Shown here: one piece after another, positions 12,301 to 23,921 of the stretch
Layout of the letters: every line of letters begins with the position of its first letter
Numbering within the stretch: position 1 is the stretch's first letter
Origin: Lunularia cruciata
Lineage: Eukaryota > Streptophyta > Marchantiopsida > Lunulariales > Lunulariaceae
DNA length: 64,000 nt
Direction of reading: 5' to 3'
Assembly (NCBI GenBank): GCA_948567375.1
Contig: OX419755.1
Coordinates: 38,507,001-38,571,000, forward strand
Notes under the pieces: model-generated
What the model saw: the letters and a program-made list of their open reading frames with translations, nothing else
The model's database searches: none
Told to the model about the DNA's origin: nothing
Made by a program: the position numbers and the translations under genes

Positions 12301-15300
12301 ACTGAAGCAGAGGTCCTTGAACGTGCTGTAGATCCTTACACAGGGACTTTGTGTAGGGCAGAACTAGTTGTTCATAAATTTCTGTATCACTGTTTGTTCC
12401 CTTCAAGTCCTCAACTTCGCTGACTGATGTTATTGGTGGTTGTGTGGGAGTTACAGATACTACAATGGCTAGCTAATTCACCATCAGATATGGAAAGCCA
12501 TATCCGCCCCGGCTGTGTTGTTCTCACCATTTTCTTGTCAATGCCAAAGCTGGCTTGGGATGAGGTAGATCCACGGCCATGTTCTATTTTGTCCCAATTG
12601 TTGCTTCGCACAGATCTTGTGGGGGGCGACTTCGCTTCCGGGTCTGATACTTTAGGGCACCTTCCCTTGTGAGGCACACGGATCATAATGTTTTATGCCT
12701 TGTCCAGTCTGTTGTATACTCGATTACTGAATTTGTATATTTTCAGTCTGGATCGACAACATAGAAAGTTGTAAGAGGATTTGTTGAAAGGGGTCTAGAA
12801 CACTAACTGTTGCCACTCTTGTATTTCCAGCTTGAAGGTAACTTGCGGAGTAGTCTACACAGGTTGACATCCTGTGGGGAGTTTTGGAGCAAAGGTCGAA
12901 TTCATGTACAAGTGCAACGTCAGAACGCCTTAATTGTAGATGGTGAGTCCTGTCGAAATCGTGAATGTTATGGAGATGTGTAATGGGGACGTGACAGGAT
13001 CTTTTGCGGAAGAGGTAGCGATCACAAAGTAGTTTACCATAAAGGTCGATCGCCCGAGTTGGTGACCGTCACCACGTTCTGCGTCTAATCTGGTGCTATG
13101 GGATCTCGTCCAATGTTCAGAAGTTTATACGAAGAAAAGCTTAACGTAACGTAGGGGATTCAAGGTCTATAAATGTCGTGTATTCTGGCATCTACGGAGC
13201 ATAGGGAACGGTTGCAGTCTCAGCAGGCAGACTACAGCTTGTCACCCCTTTAATCATACTTGCCCTTACTTGGATTCTCTGGCTCTCTAAGTATGTTTTG
13301 CTGTGACGGGTCTATAAAACTCTTCCTATGTTAGTATATCATCCGCAAGTATGGACCCGGGTAGTTTACAACGGGTTCTGTAAATCAATTTTTATGTTAG
13401 GAACGGCTCTGCTCCCGTTACGTTCATTTCATTGCCATTACACATGCACTTCATATGCACTTGATGAGTCCCAGATCTCCCGTTCCTCGATCAGCCTCTG
13501 CTCTCATATCTCATATCCAGTCTTCGAACGGTTCTGCTCTTATGTCCTCAGATCCAGTCTTCAAACGGTTTCTGCTCGATCTCCTCGTATCCAGTCTTCG
13601 AATGGTTCCTGTTCTCATCTCTAATATCCCGTCTTATCTCATCATATGATTACACGTCGTGTTCGATTTCTATACATGCATTACTTAGCGATTTCTTTAC
13701 ATGCGTTGCATTACTCGTTTCGATTACACGTTGGTTTACAGTTTCTCTGCATGTGGTTCCCTTCTGATAATTTTATGATGTCGGTTCTTAGCCTTGCATT
13801 CGATTTATGAGTTGCACTTCATCTCCTTTCCGCATGTAGTTTTCATTTAGTTTGCTTTCATTTTATCGCCAATCCATCAGCCACTTCATATGCACTTAAT
13901 GAGCCGGATTTCGCGTTCCTCGAACGGCTTCTGCTCTCATCTCCTAATATCCAATCCAGCACATATCATGCTTATATTTCATCTACTTTTCATATGCACT
14001 TGATGGGTTCTGAATCTCCCGTTGTCCGAGCGGCTTCTACTCTCATTTCCTATATCCAGTCTTCTCACGCTTTGCTCCGACCCAGCCAAGACACCATCCA
14101 CTCCTCTCCCACTTCGCTCCTCTCCACCACCCATGCTCAACTGTCTTTTGCTCCTTGCTCTACGTTTTTCTGTGTGATGGTCCTCCCCGACTTTCAATTT
14201 TAGATTGTGTCTTGCTTGCTATTACATGATGTATACTAGTCCTCTTCCGTAGTTGCTACTTATGATGTGTATCAATTATGTCTTTATTCCTGCTTATCGT
14301 GTTGTTAGATTCACTTAATTCCCAATTCCTTAGATGCAATTCATTTCTCTTTGCACACATTCATCCTTGCATTTCATATGCACGTTCTCGATTTCATACT
14401 TAGTGGGGTCTGGATCCCCCGTTCTTCGAACGACTTCTGCTCCCATTTCTCAAATATCTTTCCACGGCATTCTCTTCCTGCATGTGTATTTGTTTGATTG
14501 ATTATGAGTAGAAGGCTTGTGGATACTCAGTTGTTCTATAAATACTTCTGAATGACGGGCTGGATTTTGTGATCACTTGTTACCTAGAGTTCTCGCCAAC
14601 GCGTACTTATCCCATCTGGTATCCACGTTCTGACCTCATTGTCGTTCATACTTGTGACTGACGTAGCGTATAGACTGCGGAAAGAATAGTATGATTTTAG
14701 ACTGTAGTAACTTGATATGTTTAGTGATGTGATGGATTGCCTCTGGACACCATAAACATTGACTTTTCACATACATAATATGGGAAAACATGTAGCTTGA
14801 GTCAAAAAACATTTCTTGAAGGTAGGAAACCGAACTTCAGAGCTATTTGGTATGGGCTAACATTACAATCACTAAATACGGATCTAGAACTCAGGAGTCT
14901 TGCAGATACTGATGGTATTTAGGTTCCGACTGCAGGTAAGGTACATTTGAATAAACCGAAAGGACTGAATTTTCCTCAAATTCTGTCAGCGCGTCCGCTA
15001 GCAGTTGTTGCAGGTCAGAGAACTGAGATTGTGTTAAGGGGATCGAATCTGGAACGATCCGGGACGAGGTACTTACACTCTGTCAATGTCGGTTGTTTGA
15101 AACTCGAATCGTGCCAAGATCACTGTGTCAGAATTATGTCCTCTCTCGCATGCTTCGTGGGTGTGAAATCGCGTTCGAGCACGGGTTTTGCATTCCATTT
15201 CTTTAAATTGTTTGTCATTGCTTCTATCGTGTTCAAGATCCACTTTAAGGAGTTCCTGTTTTGTTTGGAAATCTACCTTTTCCTTGGTCTTGCACAATTG

Positions 15301-17454
15301 GCATGACACGACAGTCCTCAAAATGCCATTTCATGCGCTGATGTTCATAGCTAAACTGTATCCGTAGTTGACGACCAACATTTCTTTCTCTGTCCCTGTA
15401 GAATATTTTGTGCATATCAAGGGAAGTACATGGCCGAAGGAGTACAGTGGGTCGAACAAGTTAACGAGACGTTATCTCGAGGTCCCGCTGAAATTACCAC
15501 TGGCGAAGATCAATACCGCTTGAGCTTCTGTGGTGGACTTCCAAGTGTCGTCGGACGATTTTTTGTCGAGGTGGGGCGTGATTCCTTCTACTTAACCGAA
15601 TGCATGCTGTCAGCAAACAGGAATCTCTATTGCCTTGATCATTCCTTTTCAGTTTTTCCAGCTGTAAGAGAAAAGGTGGGATTGAGCTGCTGATGTATTG
15701 TTCGAAGAAGCCGCTATGACCAGTTAGAGGACATCAATCTCAATTCCGTCTTCTGGATGAAGGGAATCGAAACGTGCGACTTCTTCGACCTTTCAGTCGT
15801 GTATTTGAACCATCCCAATATTTTACGGGGACAATGTGTTCAAACCGAGTACCCTTCTGAATTTCCTTCTGCCGAAGTAATCAGATGGCAGTTAGCATGT
15901 GATTAACTGGACGTAGGGAGTACTCACTTCCTGCACACGGAGAAAAATCCTCCCCGGTCCACATACTACGCCATATTAAGTCCACTCATTAGGGAAGAGA
16001 AATGAATGCGGCTATAAAATCCTCCTAGATTTAAGAGCTGGATGATTCCAGTACAAAATAAATAGATAGGAAGCAGTTCAATTTAGGTCGATATAAGGAT
16101 TCAGCGGGTTAAAATTGTAACGACCATGTTTTGTCATGATTTACAGGTAGAACGACAAGGAGGAGGTGGAAATGCAGTGCCAGTCATAGTAGCCGATAGT
16201 CCCGGGTTATGTATGGAGATTCGGACTTTGGAGTCGGAGATTGAGAGTAGGGGTTTAATTGCAGCAGATGAAGCTAAACGCAACGAATATCAGCCAGATG
16301 AGGTTTTCCATGAGATCCGCGTTGCGAAGACCATAGCGGAATTGGAAGCGAAAAGCTTTCTGAATGAGCTTGGGTGGCTTTTCCAGAGAAGTCAAGCATT
16401 TTCGTCTCTTGGGGACTTGCCTGTAGTGTTGCCTTTACGACCAAAGCGCCTCCTTGTCTTCGCTGTAGAGCGAGACTGGTGTGCCGTGGTGAATAAAATT
16501 CTGGACATCATTTTTGGGTGTGGCTTCGCTTCTGGAAGCAATGACGAGACTGTGACGAGCTTGGTGAAAATATTTGACGACCAGGTCAGCCTACTTCATA
16601 GAGCTGTGAAGAGGAAATGTCGGCCTATGGTTGAACTTTTACTGGCATACGTTCCGTATGCTGGTGCTGATGCTGGTGATGTGACCATGACACAAGTTCT
16701 TGAGGGCATATCCAAGCATGGTTCGCGGTACCGAACTATATTCACTCCTGATATGCCTGGTCCTGAGGGCTTCACGCCTTTGCATATTGCTGCTAGCATG
16801 GAGAATGCGGAAGAGGTTATTGATGCGCTCACAAACGACCCAAATCGCGTAAGTGACGAACTGAAGCCACTTACCTGGTTCTATTATTACTTGTAAGTCT
16901 TGTAGATGTACAAAGATGCAAATGATACTATCTATTTTATAGCCTGTTAACGAAAAGGTTTCTCTTGTCTACAGATTGGTTTGCAAACGTGGCTACATGT
17001 GCACAACTCCATGGGGGACAGCCCCTACGCTTGTGCGGTTGCCGGCCAGAAGACATCGTATATACAGCTGGTCAAGAGTAAGCTGGCCAGGAGGGACGGT
17101 CACGTTACTATCAATATCCCGATGGCTATAAGTACGAAGAGTATCTTTGGGCACCCAACGTCCAGTGACTCCAAGAATCCCAACTACGGTTTCGAGCTCC
17201 CAATGTGGTCAAACAGGAATACATCACATACGGAGAGTATCGCAGCTGCAAGATTGGTCCAACCTAGACGTTGTAGTCATGTCCCAGCAGCTATGCGTGC
17301 TCAGAGAGGATCTCTCTACCGGCCATTCATGGTGTCAATGGTTGCCATTGCTGCAGTGTGTGTTTGTGTCTGCGTCGTGATGAGGGGCCCTGTTATGATT
17401 CGCTTCATTCTGCCCCCCTTTTCGTGGAACTCTGTCAAATTTGGTTCTCAGTGA
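6349..17454 (+). CDS. SBP-box transcription factor, large ankyrin/transmembrane SPL (SPL1/SPL12/SPL14-like), 10 coding exons
   Basis: This gene encodes a nuclear DNA-binding protein of the SQUAMOSA-promoter-binding family, which binds GTAC-core motifs. My exon model is 6349-7172, 7415-7605, 8081-8955, 9340-9417, 12457-12564, 12831-12942, 14936-15068, 15402-15570, 16147-16848 and 16975-17454. All phases agree and give about 1,223 residues. The SBP domain spans residues 229-302: the first zinc site uses CQVDDC...HRRHKVC...H, and the second ends in HPLAEF with the nuclear-localisation stretch [17 protein letters not shown]. The intron after QQCSR is at the position conserved in this family. Exons 4-8 encode the family's conserved middle ([24 protein letters not shown]-like). 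Exons 9-10 hold ankyrin-type sequence ([10 protein letters not shown]). A C-terminal membrane segment lies near residues 1181-1200 ([18 protein letters not shown]). The start has an in-frame upstream stop. I saw no obvious miR156-type site. The exon 2 donor (GC) and exon 8 donor are the least certain points. Confidence 0.93.
7606..8080 (+). other. SPL intron 2 with a GC-AG splice pair
   Basis: Homology and phase place the donor at AAG|GCAAGC and the acceptor at TACAG|CGGTG. This joins LTQLQ to AVNSSFG without a frame break. A GT alternative exists at 7558 (AAG|GTTGCC), but it would remove the conserved [13 protein letters not shown] segment. GC donors followed by AAG are a known minor class of U2 introns. 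Confidence 0.65.
9418..12456 (+). repeat. Long SPL intron 4 filled with hairpin-bearing repeats
   Basis: From about 10.55 to 12.25 kb the intron holds many diverged copies of a module of roughly 60-150 bp. Its core reads CCGTTCnnnGAACGG followed by CTTCTGCTCTCAT. Clear copies lie near 10738, 10657, 11590, 11695 and 12210. The core is a self-complementary 6-bp stem with a 3-nt loop. Open frames in this intron are by-products of the repeats. The same module occurs in intron 6. Confidence 0.75.
12943..14935 (+). repeat. SPL intron 6 with the same hairpin repeat family
   Basis: Copies of the CCGTTC/GAACGG module lie near 13475, 13913, 14017 and 14417. Longer blocks also match intron 4: 14310-14457 resembles 12105-12250, and 13800-13960 resembles 10840-10930. 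This indicates either copying between the two introns or independent insertion of the same element. Confidence 0.7.
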
Positions 17455-19017
17455 ACGAAAGCAAAACTGATAGCACAAGAGGAAGAGAAACAAACCCTCA
17501 TATGTTACAGACCATTCATACAATTTAGTGTTTTAAATTCTTGTCAAGGGGGTGTTCTTTCCTGCGACTTGACAGCTATCATCTATATATTCACGATGAT
17601 AGCTGTCATTCACACATTACTCAAATCTTCCTGAGTGCCTATGTTTCAATCAAGGGTGTTAAGGTCCAGGGTACATAGCCTTAGCTTTAGCTTCACATTT
17701 GGTCTTTCTAGTGCGCTTGATCTTCTGCACTACAGACCGCCCAGCTACCGTGGATCTATATTTATGTAGCATCAGTGTACATTTGTAAGAGATCTCTTGT
17801 GTTCAGAAGACCACTGTAGACATGTAAGCAAACTTAGAACTCTCTTGGGAGAGGAAGCACTTAAAGATAACCCCGGTTGTAAGTCTTTCCCTCCCCTCCC
17901 CGCCTCTCGTGCAGGAAATAGATCATTTTGCATCACCCTTTTTGTGATAACCTTAATCGTAATTTTTAATTCCATCCCCACATTGAATTTCTGATCCCCC
18001 TGTGTCCCCTACTCTTCTCTTGCACAAATGGGTTGTTGTTGACTGATAGTTGGTTTGTCGAGAACCATTCAGTTCTGTTTGTACATTCGACTTCTCACTC
18101 AGGCTTTCATCTGTTCGGAGAAGGGATGTCTCCTGCTTGCACATCATACCTGTCTTCCGTGTATTTCCTGGTGTTTGTTCTCACAGTATAAATCAGACAT
18201 AGCAGAGTCTTCGTGAATATAATTTGGCAGACTACAAGCGCTGTGGATACGTGAATATGAGGACTTGATCAGTACTGATGATCATGGAGACATGTTTCTG
18301 GTATGAGAGTGGGGAATGCTTGCACGCAGTGAAGAATATATATGCATGCAAGGTGGTCTGTGGACTGTTGAGAAAGGGAAGAAAGCTGTTCGATACCTGT
18401 CTGGATCGTATGTTGAGTATGAGGTGATCAGTTATTATGTAAATGAACGAAACCAGCGGTGTGACGACCATCAGGAGTGAGAACAGGTCTTCGCAAGGAA
18501 ATGCGATTGCAACTAAACATTGCTAACAGCATGTCTGTCAAATAAATGGCAGGAACAGTAGGAGTGATGTGTTAGATATAAATTGAGTATATTGTGCAGT
18601 GCGTGAAACATGTATCAGCATATGCGTGGTAGAATATCTGCAATTTTGCGTGATCTAGCACAAATTAAAAATCTTTTATTCAGGGATTACCATAATACCA
18701 AGAACCTGGTAAAGGTAAGTTGCGTGCGGGCGGGACTCTGTCCATTTCATCGAAGGTCGAAGAGCCATAAGGAATAAAACCATTGGCGACTCAGAACTGC
18801 GTATAGAAATGATACAGCAACAGATCATGGTGTCTTCCTTTCTGTCAAACACTGTGGATGTGATGGACAGTCCATGTGTCATAGTTCAAAGCTGTGATAG
18901 CTTCATATCTTCAGAGCCATAGGTAATACTGCAATCGTGAAAGATGGACGTCAAGTCTATGCGCTGGACAAAAGAGCCTGGTTTCATGGTGTGGAGTTAC
19001 ACTACCGGTCTGCTATG
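17455..19017. other. SPL 3' UTR and intergenic DNA
   Basis: This stretch contains the SPL 3' region, a strong hairpin at 17570-17608, and no further gene that I can support. Short open frames between 17.8 and 18.9 kb show no recognisable domain. Confidence 0.5.
17570..17608. other. Perfect 14-bp stem-loop in the SPL 3' region
   Basis: TGACAGCTATCATC (17570-17583) is followed by an 11-nt AT-rich loop and the exact reverse complement (17595-17608). It starts 116 bp after the SPL stop codon, so it is probably in the 3' UTR. It could be a small inverted-repeat element or an RNA structure. Confidence 0.75.
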
Positions 19018-19417
19018 TGTTAGAAAGTACCCAGGACCAATCGCAATAGCACATCATAAAGCCCATTAAACATAAATCAGAGGACAACAGGAAACGACCT
19101 GGTTCACTCCCTGTCTCGGAAGCTACCTCCACGGCTGAAACAGGCTCACACCAGCCTTCAAGCCTTTATTTCTCATTGCACTCATATATATATATGGTCC
19201 CTCGGCATTGTCATCCTACTGAACTCCTGAATATTGACTTGTGTGACTTCATGAGTATTGACCACTCAAGATATCTAGTCACTTTAATACTTAAGCCTTA
19301 GTAATGACTGAACATATCTAGACAAGTGAGTGTCCCTGTCCTCACCGCATGTTTCATCAATCACGTTTGCTCTTGCTCCTGATCAGTCAAGTCACTGATA
19401 ACAAGCCAAACATTACA
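19018..19417 (-). repeat. Copia 3' LTR
   Basis: This ~400-bp repeat matches 23531-23916. On the minus strand it runs from TGTAATGTTTGG to TTTCTAACA. It differs from the 5' LTR by many substitutions and small indels, so the insertion is not recent. Confidence 0.9.
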
Positions 19418-19521
19418 ATCCCACCTTTTGCTTGTATCCACCTTATCATCCCAAAGAGCAACATTGAACGTTGAGCAAGTTCATGCATAACTTGAACTTC
19501 TCAACAGGAACAGGTTTAGTT

Positions 19522-22500
19522 CTACATATCAGCTATGTTTACCTCTGCGCCAATCTTTTGCAAATTGATCTCACCATTTGTCATAGCTTCCCTAATAAAA
19601 TGATGTCTCACATCAATATGCTTTGTCTTTGATTGATATATTTGATTCTTGGCCAAGTGAATAGCGCTTTGGCTATCACAAAAAAGTGTGGACTTCATGA
19701 TAAGGAGTCCTACATCCTTGGCTAATCTTTGTAACCATATTGCCTCTTTGGCAGCCTCAGTTGTTGCCAAATATTCCGACTCTGTAATAGAAAGAGAAAC
19801 AATATATTAGAGAGTAGACTTCCAACTTACTGCACCACCAACAAGTGTAAAAAAAAATTCTGTTGTAGACCTTCTCTTATTCAAGTCTCCTGCAAAATCA
19901 GAATCTACATACCTTGTAATTCCTACTTCTTGGTCCTTCTCCACATCAAAGGTAATGCCAATGTTATAGTCCCTTTCAAGTAACAAAGTATCCACTTCAC
20001 AACTTCCCAAAGTTGTTTCCCCGGATTTGCCATGCATCTACTCACCATACTCACAACATATGAAATGTCTAGTCTAGTGCAGACCATAGCATACATTAAA
20101 CTCGCAACAACACTAGCATAAGGAATATTTGACATTACTTTTCTCTCCTCCCTATTTGATGGACATTGCTCCAATGATATCCTTAAATGACTTGCCATTG
20201 GAGTGTTCATTGGTTTTGCATTCTCCATGCCAAACTGAGCAAGTAAATTTTCCAAATATCTCCTTTGAGATATCCATAACTTTCCCTTGCTCATGTCCCG
20301 CTGGATTTCAATCCCAAGCGCACTCTCTGAAGACCCAAGTCCTTCATATCAAACTCCTTACCAACTTGTGCTTTCAATTTCTCCACCTCAACTATATCCT
20401 CTACATTAATCAGCATATCATCCACATATAATACTAAGATGATTAAATCAAATACTCTAGGTCCATGTAGCTTCTTGAGGTACATACAACAATCTGACTC
20501 ACTTCTGTTATATCCATGCTTCAACATGAAAGCATCAAATTTAATGTACCAAAGTCTTGGACTTTGCTTTAGTCCATATAAAGACTTTTGTAAATTGCAA
20601 ACCAGGCTCTGGTTCCTTGGTACCACAAAACCTTCAAGTTGATGCATGTAAATCTCCTCCTCCAATTCTCCATGTAAAAAAGCAATTGTAACATCTAGTT
20701 GCTCCAACTCCAAGTTATGCAATGCATTGATTGCTAAAAGTGCATGAATTGAAGATATTTTTACCACTGGTGAAAAAATCTCATTGAAGCCAATACCTTC
20801 TTTTTGGCTATAACCCTTTGCTACAAGCCTTGCTACAAGCCTTGCTTTGTATCGATCTCCACCAGATTTTGGAAGTCTTTCCTTCCTCTGGAATATCCAT
20901 TAGCAACCAATTGCCTTCTTTCCCATAGGTAATTTTTCAAGTCTCCGTGTTTGGTTTTTGGCCAAACACTTTACCTCCTCTTCCATTGCACGATGCCACC
21001 TTTGACACTCTTGATCTTGCATTGCCTCTTCATATGAAGAAGGCTCACCATTCTCGGTAAGAAGAGCATAAGCTACAAATGAATCATCAAATCTTTTTGG
21101 AGGCCTTCTATTCCTATTTGGATATCTATGTTCATGAATCACTTCTGAACTTTGCTCATCTAATGGTTCACTTGGTAGATCTATAAGAGGTGAGATGTCT
21201 TCATTTCCAAGATCAATATCTATCTTAACAAAATCTGATTGAGTTTATTTTTCTTTTCTTTTGCTATAGTAATAGTCTTCATTGTACTAGTCTCATCAAA
21301 ACTTACATCCCTACTCACAACAAGACAACAGCTTTTTGGATCCCATAATCTATATCCCTTTGTATCCTTCTCATATCCAAAGAATATACATTTTAAAGAT
21401 TTGGGATCTAACTTTTTCCTTTGTTCTTGTTGAATATGAACATAAACTATGCATCCAAACACTCTAAGTGAAGAGTAATCAACATGTCAACTTGTCCATT
21501 TTTCCATAGGTGTCTTACACTCAATAGCAGTAGAGGGAGAAATGCTTACCAAATGACAAGCCATATTTATAGCTTCTGCCTAAAACTCTTCTCCAATCCG
21601 ACATTGCTTAACATACTTCTTGCTTTCTCCAAGAGTGTACGATTTATCCGCTTTGCCACACCATTTTTTTGAGGAGTACTTAGTATGGTAAAGTGATGAA
21701 TTATCAGTTCACTCTTACAATATCTATCAAGCTCTCCAGATTTGTATTCTCCACCATTACCAGATCTCAAACACTTCATTTTCCTTCCAATTTTTTTCTC
21801 CATCATCACCTTCCATTGTTGAAAGATAGAGAATACCTCTGATTTTTTGCTTCATCATGTAGACCCATACTCCCCTAGAGTAATAAACCAAAGATACAAA
21901 ATAAATGCTCTAGATTTTGAAGCTATAGGTGCAAGGCCACAAACATTGAATGGACATGGTCTAAAATTCCCTTTGTGCAAAACTCATGTGGAAAACCTTA
22001 CTCTCTGTTGTTGTATTACACAATGCTCACAGAATTTTAACTTACAACTTTTAAGGCCCTTCAGAAGTTGTTGCTTGGACAATCACTTAGACCCCTTTCA
22101 CTCGTAAGAGCCAAACATAGGTGCCATAATTGAGTAAGATCTTTGAGATCTTCATTTTCAAAAATAGTACTAGCCACTCCTCCAGTAATGGTCTCTCCAA
22201 CAAGCTCATAAAAATTTCCTATCTTCTTGCTCTTCATTACAACCAAATCTCCTTTTGATACCTTAAGTGTTCCATTTTCTGCTCCCCACCTCCAACCATT
22301 TGAGTCCAAAGTGCCTAGTGATATCAAATTCTTCCTTAACTCAAGAACATGCCTCACATCAGCAAGAGTAATCACAATACCATCAAATATCTTCATGCGT
22401 ATTGTACCAGTGCCAATAGCTTTACAAGCCATGTTGTTCCCCATTATTACAGATCCGTCCATTGAATGGTTTGTATTCATGAAACCACTCCTTATTTGGA

Positions 22501-23216
22501 CATATATGGTAAGAGCAACCTGAGTCCAATATCCATGACTCCTCAAATTGATCTTTATCTTGGGTAATGACATAGAACATCATCCACAACACTAGATGAT
22601 GCAACAATACTTGCTTGATCTGAAAGTTGACCTTTATCCTTGTTAGATTCAAGCCTCTTGTTGGACTAAAGACTCTTGTTGTTACATTCCTTCTTGAAAT
22701 GTCCAACCTTCACACAAATCCAGCATTGCCTTTGAAGCCTCTAGTTCTAGACTTAGATCATGATTTACTCTTGATCTTCTCTCTCTCTCTCTCTCTCTCG
22801 TCCTTCCTCTAATAAATAGAGCCTCTGAATTTGTCTTTCTTGGTTGGATCTTTTCTGCATCTCATTGGACAATAATGCTGAAGTGACCTCCTCACAGCTT
22901 GTATCATCCTTCCCATATAGAAGAGTTGTGATCAGATGCTCGTATGATGGAGAAAGTGAATCAATAATAGCAATGCCTTATCCTCCTCTTCTAACTTAAT
23001 CTCTATGCTCATCAACTCACAAATGATTTTGTTGAAAGCATTGAGTTGCTCCATAATACTCTGGCCTTCCTTCATCCGCAACATATACAACTTCTGTTTA
23101 AGAAACAATCTATTTGTCAATGACTTGGTCATAAAAAGATTCTCCAATTTGGCAAATAGTCTTTGTGCAGATTCGTCATTCATAACATTGTATAGCACTT
23201 CATCAGCAAGGTTCAA
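19522..23216 (-). pseudogene. Copia gag-pol remnant
   Basis: Read on the minus strand from high to low coordinates. 23216-22932 is gag. Around 22700 is a CCHC remnant (VGHFKKECN-like). 22573-22061 holds the protease active site WILDSGCSYH and then the pre-integrase region. 21809-21567 is part of integrase (GNGGEY, HFTILSTPQKNGVAKR). 20767-20291 is reverse transcriptase (LYGLKQSPR, then LYVDDM as the YxDD box). 20294-19923 is its C-terminal part (VASLMYAMVCTRLDISYVV). 19770-19522 is RNase H (FCDSQSAIHLAKN, TKHIDVRHHFIRE). Segments are separated by stops and frameshifts. It supplied transposition functions when intact. Confidence 0.9.
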
Positions 23217-23282
23217 CTGAATAGTGCTAATAGCTCTGAGATCTGCATCTTCATTTTCCTCATCCTCATCATTTTTGTCCTC

Positions 23283-23303
23283 CTTTTTTTTTTTTTTTTT
23301 TTT
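23283..23303. repeat. Poly-T run inside the copia leader
   Basis: A homopolymer run of about 20 T interrupts the copia leader/gag region. A (CT)n run lies near 22780. Confidence 0.8.
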
Positions 23304-23510
23304 TCTTTAGCGCTCTATGCAGTCCTTGCTGGACAAGAAGGTCCTTCATCTTCAGTTGCCAAAGTCCAAAATTGTTTTTCCCATCAAACTTCTCCATTGC
23401 AAATTTAACATTTGATATGGATATCATCCCTGCCATTGCTTTGCTGTGGACTTGCTTCTAGACCCACTTCACTGCACCCTCAGATCTCAAGACCCTTTTT
23501 AGGACCAACT

Positions 23511-23526
23511 AAGCTCTGAAACCAAT
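23511..23526 (-). other. Copia primer-binding site (initiator tRNA-Met type)
   Basis: On the minus strand, TTGGTTTCAGAGCTTAG follows the 5' LTR by a few bases. It resembles the canonical TGGTATCAGAGC complementary to initiator tRNA-Met. Confidence 0.7.
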
Positions 23527-23530
23527 TGGT

Positions 23531-23916
23531 ATAAAATACAGTCCCCAGGACCTCTCGCAATAGCACATCATTAAGCCCATTAAACATAAATCAGAGGACA
23601 ACAGGAAATAACCTGGTTCACTCCCTTTCCTGAAAGTTACTTCCACCTCCACGGCTGAAACAGGCTCACACCAGCCTTCAAGCCTTTATTTCTGATTGCA
23701 TATATATACACACAAATAGATATAGCCGCTCAGCACTGTCATCCGAGGACTGAACTCCTGGATATTGACTTGCGGGACTTCATGAGTATTGACCACTCAA
23801 GATATCTAGTCACTTTAATGCTTAGCCTTAGTAATGACTGAACATATGTAGACAAGTGACTGTCCCTGCTCTTGCTCTTGGTCAGTCAAGTCACTGATAA
23901 CAAGCCAAACATAACA
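23531..23916 (-). repeat. Copia 5' LTR
   Basis: This is the counterpart of 19018-19417. The terminal bases are slightly altered, and it is followed outwards by the CTATG target duplication. Confidence 0.88.
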
Positions 23917-23921
23917 CTATG

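Larger units (their letters stand above)
19018..23916 (-). mobile_element. Complete Ty1/copia LTR retrotransposon, coding region decayed
   Basis: Both LTRs are present, and the element is flanked by the perfect 5-bp duplication CTATG (19013-19017 and 23917-23921). Internal order on the minus strand is gag (UBN2-like), CCHC remnant, protease, integrase, reverse transcriptase and RNase H, which is the copia order. The frame is broken by stops and shifts, so this copy is not autonomous. It lies 1.6 kb downstream of the SPL gene. Confidence 0.93.

Noticed and set aside
10392-12331. Several plus-strand open frames with repeated ASALIS-type text
   Set aside because: They are translations of the intron repeat module in shifting frames, not proteins.
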